Positions 40,493 through 45,521 of a stretch of DNA of 45,521 nucleotides are shown here, in pieces. The DNA is from Gnetum montanum. Lineage: Eukaryota > Streptophyta > Gnetopsida > Gnetales > Gnetaceae. The notes under the pieces are model-generated. The model was given only the letters and a program-made list of their open reading frames with translations. It had not been told where the DNA came from and searched no databases. The stretch spans positions 444,340-489,860 of the forward strand of contig MNCI01013916.1 of the NCBI GenBank assembly GCA_015680685.1, in the 5' to 3' direction. The position numbers were made by a program, and so were the translations under genes. Numbering within the stretch: position 1 is the first letter of the stretch; the number at the start of each line of letters is the position of its first letter.

Positions 40493-42478
40493 ATGCCTCT
40501 TCCACAAGATCACAATAATGCCACACTTAGTGAGGAAGTTCATTGGAGAACCAACGAACTATATGATGATGAAGATTGGAGTACACAACCTGAAGTAGGG
40601 GTTTCTTATAAACATGAACGAAAACAATGTCATCCCAACACACAGAAGCATAACTTACCAGATGATGATGAACCCCTACTAGCCACTACAAGCTTAATGC
40701 AAATATAGGAGGTTGTTCGAATCTCCTATAGGCATTGTAAAGAGAGCCATCTACCCAAGCTCGATTTAAACAAATTTCCTAAATTTTTAGGAGGCTATGA
40801 CTTAGATCCACATCAACATTTACAAGCCTTCTACGATGCCTGCAGATGGAACAACATTGACAACGGTAGGCAAAAACGTAAGCTCTTTCCAATGACACTC
40901 GTTGACCAAGCTAAAGTGTGGTATAGATCATTAAAACCAAATTCAATATGACGTTGGTCAACAATGGTAGAGGTGTCTAACAAAAAATATCAAACCTACG
41001 CAAGAGTGTCAGCCTTGAGGAAACAAATCCAAGGATGGAAACAAGCACAACATGAACCCTTAGACATGGCCTCAGAAAGATATTATGCACTGTTGAAAAA
41101 CTGTCTAGGTCATGGGTTTTTTGAGGAAAGGCTAATGTACCATATTATTGATGGGTTATGTAATGAAACAAGAGAGACCTTAGGAATGTATGCCCAGGGT
41201 CAACTATACGATCTATGAACCCATCAAATCCAAGAGCTTATTAAGAGGATAGCAAAAGAAGAAGGAGAATTCGCTAGATGGGAGGGTGTTGAAAAACATC
41301 AACGGGACCAAAATTTCAACTTAACAAAGGTCCCTGATCATAAAAAGGAGAGATCAACTAATCTCAAGGTGGAAACATCATCTTTGCCAATACAACAAAC
41401 ATTAGAAGAAGCCGAGGCAAAGATCAATAAGATGTTGGATTGGATATATCAAAAGTGTGGAGAATGTATCAATATCATTGGAGATAGAGTTTTGACAACC
41501 CAAGAGGTAAGACAAAACATTAGACAATCAGAAAGAAGGGATAAGGAAAATAAAAGCTCAATTGCCAATCATACGTATGCATGCAACATATGCCTGTACG
41601 ATAACCCCAAGAGTCAATGCCCAATATTGTTACATTTACATGAGCATTGGGGAAACACGTTACATCCAGAGTTCGTACAGAGATACTGTGTTCGCTCACA
41701 GTGGCAACAATCCCAGTCATGGGGGAGACCACCCTTAGAATAGAGACACCCTTCCTATCATCTGAACCCAAATGCTTATCTTGTTCAACATCCTGTTTCT
41801 CCAACTAGGCCACCATACTCTATCAAACCACATTACTATTCTCCATAATACTATTAGCCCATGCCTCCAACACAACCACCACCTTGTGCATCTTATACTC
41901 CTCCTAACTTTCAACATTCCCATCCTTTCCCTCCTTCTGCATCGCCACCAACTATTCCTAAGGTTCCTACACCACTACAACAACCCACGAATAACACTTG
42001 TGCTACTACTACTAACAATAATGTAAAGCCTCCTCAACATCAAAAGTGTCCTTTCTGTAAACACAGCCGTAAGAAGGGACAACACAATTCTGAGGCCACT
42101 GCATCTTCCAACTTAGCACAAGTTCCACACTGTGGTGCACCCTTACCTTCGAACCCAGCACCTCATGTTACTTCATCAGGGCCATCAATTAACGCTCCAA
42201 CAATCATACGGCCCAATGAACACAACCATGGGAGGCATCATCTCGATCCTTGCATACCATCTAACGGTCCTAAACATCATAGTGGGTCAACTTGTTATCC
42301 AGGAACTACATCGTATAAAGTGCCCTACTATGCTCATTATAATCAAGTATGCGAACCCCAATGGGGTCAGTATGGACCAATTCCAATATTTCCAACATGC
42401 AAGGATCCTCATCGTCCATTTATTAATCCTTTCCATGCTCAACCATTTAGTTATGGGGGATACCCCCCATTTCAATAA
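40493..42478 (+). pseudogene. gag: gag, one frame, broken only by stop codons
   Basis: From ATG 40493 to the TAA ending at 42478 the frame is continuous (about 661 codons), interrupted only by stops at 40706, 40949, 41216, 41741, 41846 and 41855. Order: variable N terminus (MPLPQDHNN), gag entry LDLNKFPKFLGGYDLDPHQH and VDQAKVWYRSLKP, core HGFFEERLMYHIIDGL with ETLGMYAQGQL, helix EEAEAKINKMLDWIY, knuckle CNICLYDNPKSQC in which the usual His is Asn, then a Pro/His/Asn-rich tail (41861-42478) with a second Cys/His cluster CPFCKHS. It lacks the extra N-terminal block of the other two family members. Gag would build particles and bind RNA. Confidence 0.88.
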
Positions 42479-43062
42479 CAAGTAGGATTACTAAATATTT
42501 TTCAGTTTCTTTGATTTTTCAACTTTTTGTTTTCCAGTTTTTCATTTTTCAACTTTTTTTTTATCTTTTTATCTGTTTGTGTTTTTATCTTTTTACATTT
42601 TTTTAAGTAATCTTGTCTATGAATAAAACACTCATGTAGATCATTGGTTGAGGTGTGTTCTATGTTATCGTGTCTTGAGTGATCAATTATTTGGACAGTG
42701 AGCCCATTACACCCACTCATCCATTCTACAAAGAAGAGGGTCTGTTCGAGGGTACAGTGATATTCTTAAAATTCTTAAAACTTAAAATTAATTTTGTGTT
42801 CGCTGTACCCAAAATGAAGAAGGATGGACCAAGAGGGAATGATTAGGATGTGACATCAAGGGGACTTGTGGATTCTCTTTGGTGACGATTGTGGGTGTTA
42901 TCATGCAACGTGGTTGTACTAAGATCCTTGTAGATCTAATGAAAAATAGGAGTAAGAGTAATCAAGAGGACACTCAAAAATCAAACGCTATTCTAGGGGG
43001 TCCCACTGGAAAGACATGCATCCATGCCTGAAGGTTGGTGGCTTCTCTAGATTCAGTATTCA

Positions 43063-43099
43063 AGAAAAGAAAAAAAGAGAAAAGAAAGGAAAAGAAAGT
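43063..43099 (+). repeat. 37-bp polypurine run
   Basis: Only A and G over about 37 bases (AAGAAAAGAAAAAAAGAG...). It is unrelated in sequence to the G-rich priming tracts. Confidence 0.7.
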
Positions 43100-44045
43100 G
43101 TCACAAAAGAAAAGCACTCCTCCCTTGAACAAAACTCCAAGTGATCGTATGCCTTGTTGTTACGATACTCTCATAGTTGTTCACCATGGGATGAAACGAT
43201 GCGATGTCACTGATTAGAAGGATGAACTTGGTCCTGATCTTGGAACAATGGGTTAATGACACCTTAATCATGCTTACACACAGGATTCACTGTGTCTTGG
43301 GTCAGTTACCTCATGTCCCAATCTCTACGATCCTTTCTATAGTTCGTCTCATCTCACTATTCGTGTAATTGTAGCTCGTGTCCCATGTAGCATAGAATTT
43401 TCATCTCATTATGGTGATACTTACATGTGTGTGTTTTGTGGAGTTAGTGTGGATTATATTTAACCCTTCTAGTACCCATGGAAACTTTAAGTGTGGTTAC
43501 ACAAGGGCATTATAGGTTGAAACCTACTTTGGGGAGGACCCACTTGTGTAATCTTTTGTAATCTTCACTTAGGACATAGCTTCCACACACCATTTATTAC
43601 CCTTAGCATATTGCCAACGATTTTCTTTCCCTTATTACTATCCCTCTAATTCAACGTTCCTATGAACCATCACGTAGCCTTCTTCTCTACCATCCAAGGT
43701 CCTTATTGATAAATTCCAAACCATCATAATTTTTGTGCCGTCAGAACTAGTTGAATTACCCTGGAACCCTTTAACAATCATCGAGATGTCCTTAATTTAC
43801 ATCATTTAATTTCAAAGAAATATTAAAAATTTGATACATTCTCTAAGTTCCCTAACTTTGATAAAAATATATATACATGAGCCCCCTATGCTAATCAACA
43901 TTATTTGCAGCTGTTCACGTAGGGGAAGTTTTTGAAATTTCTCTCTACAACTTGCGATTATGCGTCCCTTGCTTTCATATCCATAACTTGCTCGCTAGTA
44001 CTCCGATTTTAATTCCATTTGAACCTACTTGACCTTGGAGTATTT

Positions 44046-44070
44046 AGCTTAGTCGTGGGGGAGGGGCACA
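44046..44070 (+). other. Internal polypurine-tract-like motif
   Basis: TTAGTCGTGGGGGAGGGGCA matches TTAGTCATGGGGGTACGGGG at 28681-28703 (-). In both elements it lies upstream of the 3' LTR (about 1.05 and 0.55 kb). Confidence 0.5.
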
Positions 44071-44370
44071 TGCCAAATAGCGCATAATTTTTTTGAAATT
44101 CATCATCACCCAAAGGACATCTTTAAGGGTAATTAGTTGTAAAATTAAGAATAAATTGTGTCAAAAATAATTTCATCCCCTTAGCTATACCAAAAAATTA
44201 AATTTGGAAACCACCTAAGCAAAGAGGACTCAACATTATAATCTTTCAGGGACATGTTCTTCCAATAATTAACATCACACAAAAATAAAGTAAATCTTTT
44301 AAGGCAAGAAGTAAGGTATAACCTAACTTTGGTAACAACCTTACTAATGATTAGTCCTATGTGATTGTAG

Positions 44371-44950
44371 ATGGCCCTGAAACATGGACAATAGAAAGGT
44401 CCTGCTCAAGGTGCGATCAAACGACCTAGGAGAGGTGAAGTCCAAGTTCCTGCCGAACAACATGCAGAGCAAGAGGAACAATCATTTAGTATCCACCAAG
44501 AAGACCCTGCTGCTGTATAATCAAGGCCTACCCTCTCTAAAAGCAGTGCCTAGTACTTAGGGGAAACATACCAATTTGGCATAACAAAAAAGAAGGCACC
44601 ACGGTTAACAATTGTGGTGTGACTATTGATTTCTTTGTTCAAGCCATTTCGGAAGTATTAAACCTTCTGAATACAGGGCCAAAGGTTGCTCAGAACTAGC
44701 TGGACACTTTTAGAATTAAGCAACTTAATAAATTGTTGATAGAGAATAAAAGTGTGGCAGAAGAAAAAGAGAAGGCTGACTGGATGCCTCTATGGCACAA
44801 GTGCAAACTTACGTGCATGCCAAGGCACTCAAGGCCTTACAAGAGGAGAAACTCTAGGCCATACTTCAATGCCATCAAATCCCAAGACCTGGAGTGCAAG
44901 AAAAGGGAAAGACATCAATGCAGGAGCCACCGCCACTAGGAACTACATGA
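44371..44950 (+). pseudogene. 3' ORF relic downstream of gag, unknown product
   Basis: The ATG at 44371 follows TGATTGTAG, a plausible splice acceptor. The frame has stops at codon 8 and near 44517, then about two frame changes. Readable parts: RPRRGEVQVPAEQHAEQEEQ, IDFFVQAISEVLNLL, LNKLLIENKSVAEEKEKADW and, in another frame, AQVQTYVHAKALKALQEEKL, ending MQEPPPLGTT at 44950. The product would be charged and helical. It lies where Athila elements carry a third, env-like ORF, but no signal peptide or membrane segment is seen. Function unknown. Confidence 0.45.
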
Positions 44951-45097
44951 GTTCCAAATTTTTGTAGTTGTAGTATATTTTTTGTGTTGTGTTTTCTTCC
45001 CATATTATGACATTGTCCCATTTCTTTTTCCATCCAATAATCCCATACCTATCCACTGTGTAATCATTGTAACTTGAGGACAAGTTTTTATTCAGTT

Positions 45098-45106
45098 TTG
45101 GGGGTA
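45098..45106 (+). other. 3' polypurine tract
   Basis: CAAGTTTTTATTCAGTTTTG, GGGGTA, then the LTR TGATGGGA. The context is the same as at 28143-28165 (-), including the upstream AATAATCCCATACCT box. Confidence 0.7.
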
Positions 45107-45521
45107 TGATGGGACACGATATCGCATCCCCCACGATATCGCATACACGATATCGCGTCTTCCCCTGCAATATCACATACGTGATATCGCAGTGTACTGC
45201 AATGTCTATAAATAAGAGGTGGCTCTCCCTTATTCCATAGATATAGATTAGATTGTAGCGAAGCTCTGGTAGTTTGATCCCTCCAGAGATAGATTATTTT
45301 CCAGTGTATGCCCGCAGTGTGATGAATGTAATTGTACGACATCCTTTATTTGAGTGTGACGTACTTGGACATGCACATGACCGACAATAAAGATCGAGAT
45401 TACTTCATCATTGCAGCATTCACTTTGTTCATTTATTTATTTAATTGTTATTTACTACTTTCCTAATTAATCTCTCTCACCCTTATCTCCTAGAACTGTG
45501 GAATGAGTACGACTTGATTAC
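45107..45521 (+). mobile_element. 3' LTR, first 415 bp, cut by window end
   Basis: Aligns with 39677-40091. TATAAATA at 45207-45214. Outside the palindrome array about 6% of positions differ from the 5' LTR by hand count; within the array differences are much denser. Confidence 0.92.
45113..45191 (+). promoter_or_regulatory. GATATCG palindrome array, 3' LTR
   Basis: ACACGATATCGC, CCACGATATCGC, ACACGATATCGC, TGCAATATCACA and CGTGATATCGCA precede the TATA box at 45207. Confidence 0.75.

Larger units (their letters stand above)
42479..44370 (+). other. Non-coding central region of the gag-only element
   Basis: It occupies the place of protease and pol but shows neither. It holds a T-rich tract (42497-42605) with repeated TTTTTCAACTTTTT, a long pure-purine run (about 43063-43099), and an inverted pair GGGTACAG/CTGTACCC near 42752 and 42803. 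A short Lys-rich frame at 43035-43217 is a by-product of the purine run. Confidence 0.6.
39677..45521 (+). mobile_element. Athila-family element with gag only, 3' LTR cut by window end
   Basis: 5' LTR 39677-40361, primer site 40363-40380, gag 40493-42478, internal purine tract near 44046, 3' ORF relic 44371-44950, polypurine tract before the 3' LTR at 45107. The internal region (4745 bp) is too short for pol, and no protease, RT or integrase motif was found. LTR ends, PBS type, 3' tract and gag are shared with the minus-strand element, so both belong to one superfamily; the LTR middles differ. It is inserted in the chromovirus relic (left flank TCATG). Confidence 0.9.

Noticed and set aside
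42287-42485. Frames overlapping the gag tail on both strands
   Set aside because: Shadows of the Pro/His-rich gag frame 41861-42478, which continues the gag frame exactly.
43035-43217. A Lys-rich 60-codon frame that could look like a nuclear localisation peptide
   Set aside because: The lysines come from the A/G run; nothing else supports coding.
44371-44950. An env-like gene in the Athila third-ORF position
   Set aside because: No signal peptide, membrane helix or glycosylation-rich ectodomain is visible; kept as an unknown 3' ORF.

Overview
The window looks like intergenic DNA of a large plant nuclear genome. It is AT-rich and built almost entirely of old, mutually nested LTR retrotransposons, with no intact host gene. 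The element types are plant-specific: Athila-like and Tat/Ogre-like Ty3 elements, and chromoviruses. Heavy decay, slow removal and LTRs up to about 3 kb would fit a gymnosperm, but that is an inference; the sequence shows only 'large plant genome'. No tRNA, rRNA, CRISPR array, or bacterial or organellar gene was seen. Protein identifications were made by reading relic frames by eye, so domain edges are approximate.

Layout: (1) 1-393, two stacked 3' LTR ends of one Athila-like family. (2) 394-4850 (+), an Athila-like relic with tRNA-Asp primer site, gag, protease and reverse transcriptase (RT), cut at 4850. (3) 4851 to about 21890 (-), a Tat/Ogre-like relic split by two insertions: a 3269-bp solo LTR (5482-8750, duplication GTTAA) and an 8265-bp element (9130-17394, duplication ACATGTTAA). 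Removing either insertion plus one duplication copy rejoins the Tat reading frame. (4) The 8.3-kb insertion carries a spliced multi-exon gene relic (11828-16931, +) whose second exon resembles an FCP1/HAD-type phosphatase domain and whose ninth is coiled-coil. This is the least ordinary object in the window. (5) About 21890-27322, LTR-like blocks and a chromovirus integrase/chromodomain relic on the minus strand. (6) 27328-34305 (-), a complete element with both LTRs and duplication ACCAT that has only gag and protease. (7) 34311-36440, LTR-like sequence and a chromovirus gag relic (-). (8) 36443-39676 (+), a second chromovirus (LTR, iMet primer site, gag, protease). (9) 39677 to the end (+), another element of the family in (6) with gag but no protease or RT, whose 3' LTR runs off the window.

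Common threads: the Athila-like family appears as an RT-bearing relic and as two internally deleted forms that keep LTR ends, primer site, gag and polypurine tracts, as expected of non-autonomous elements moved in trans. LTRs of at least three families place arrays of short GATRTC-core (GATATC/GATGTC) palindromes just upstream of the TATA box. Decay is dominated by C/G to T/A transitions, consistent with loss of methylated cytosines.
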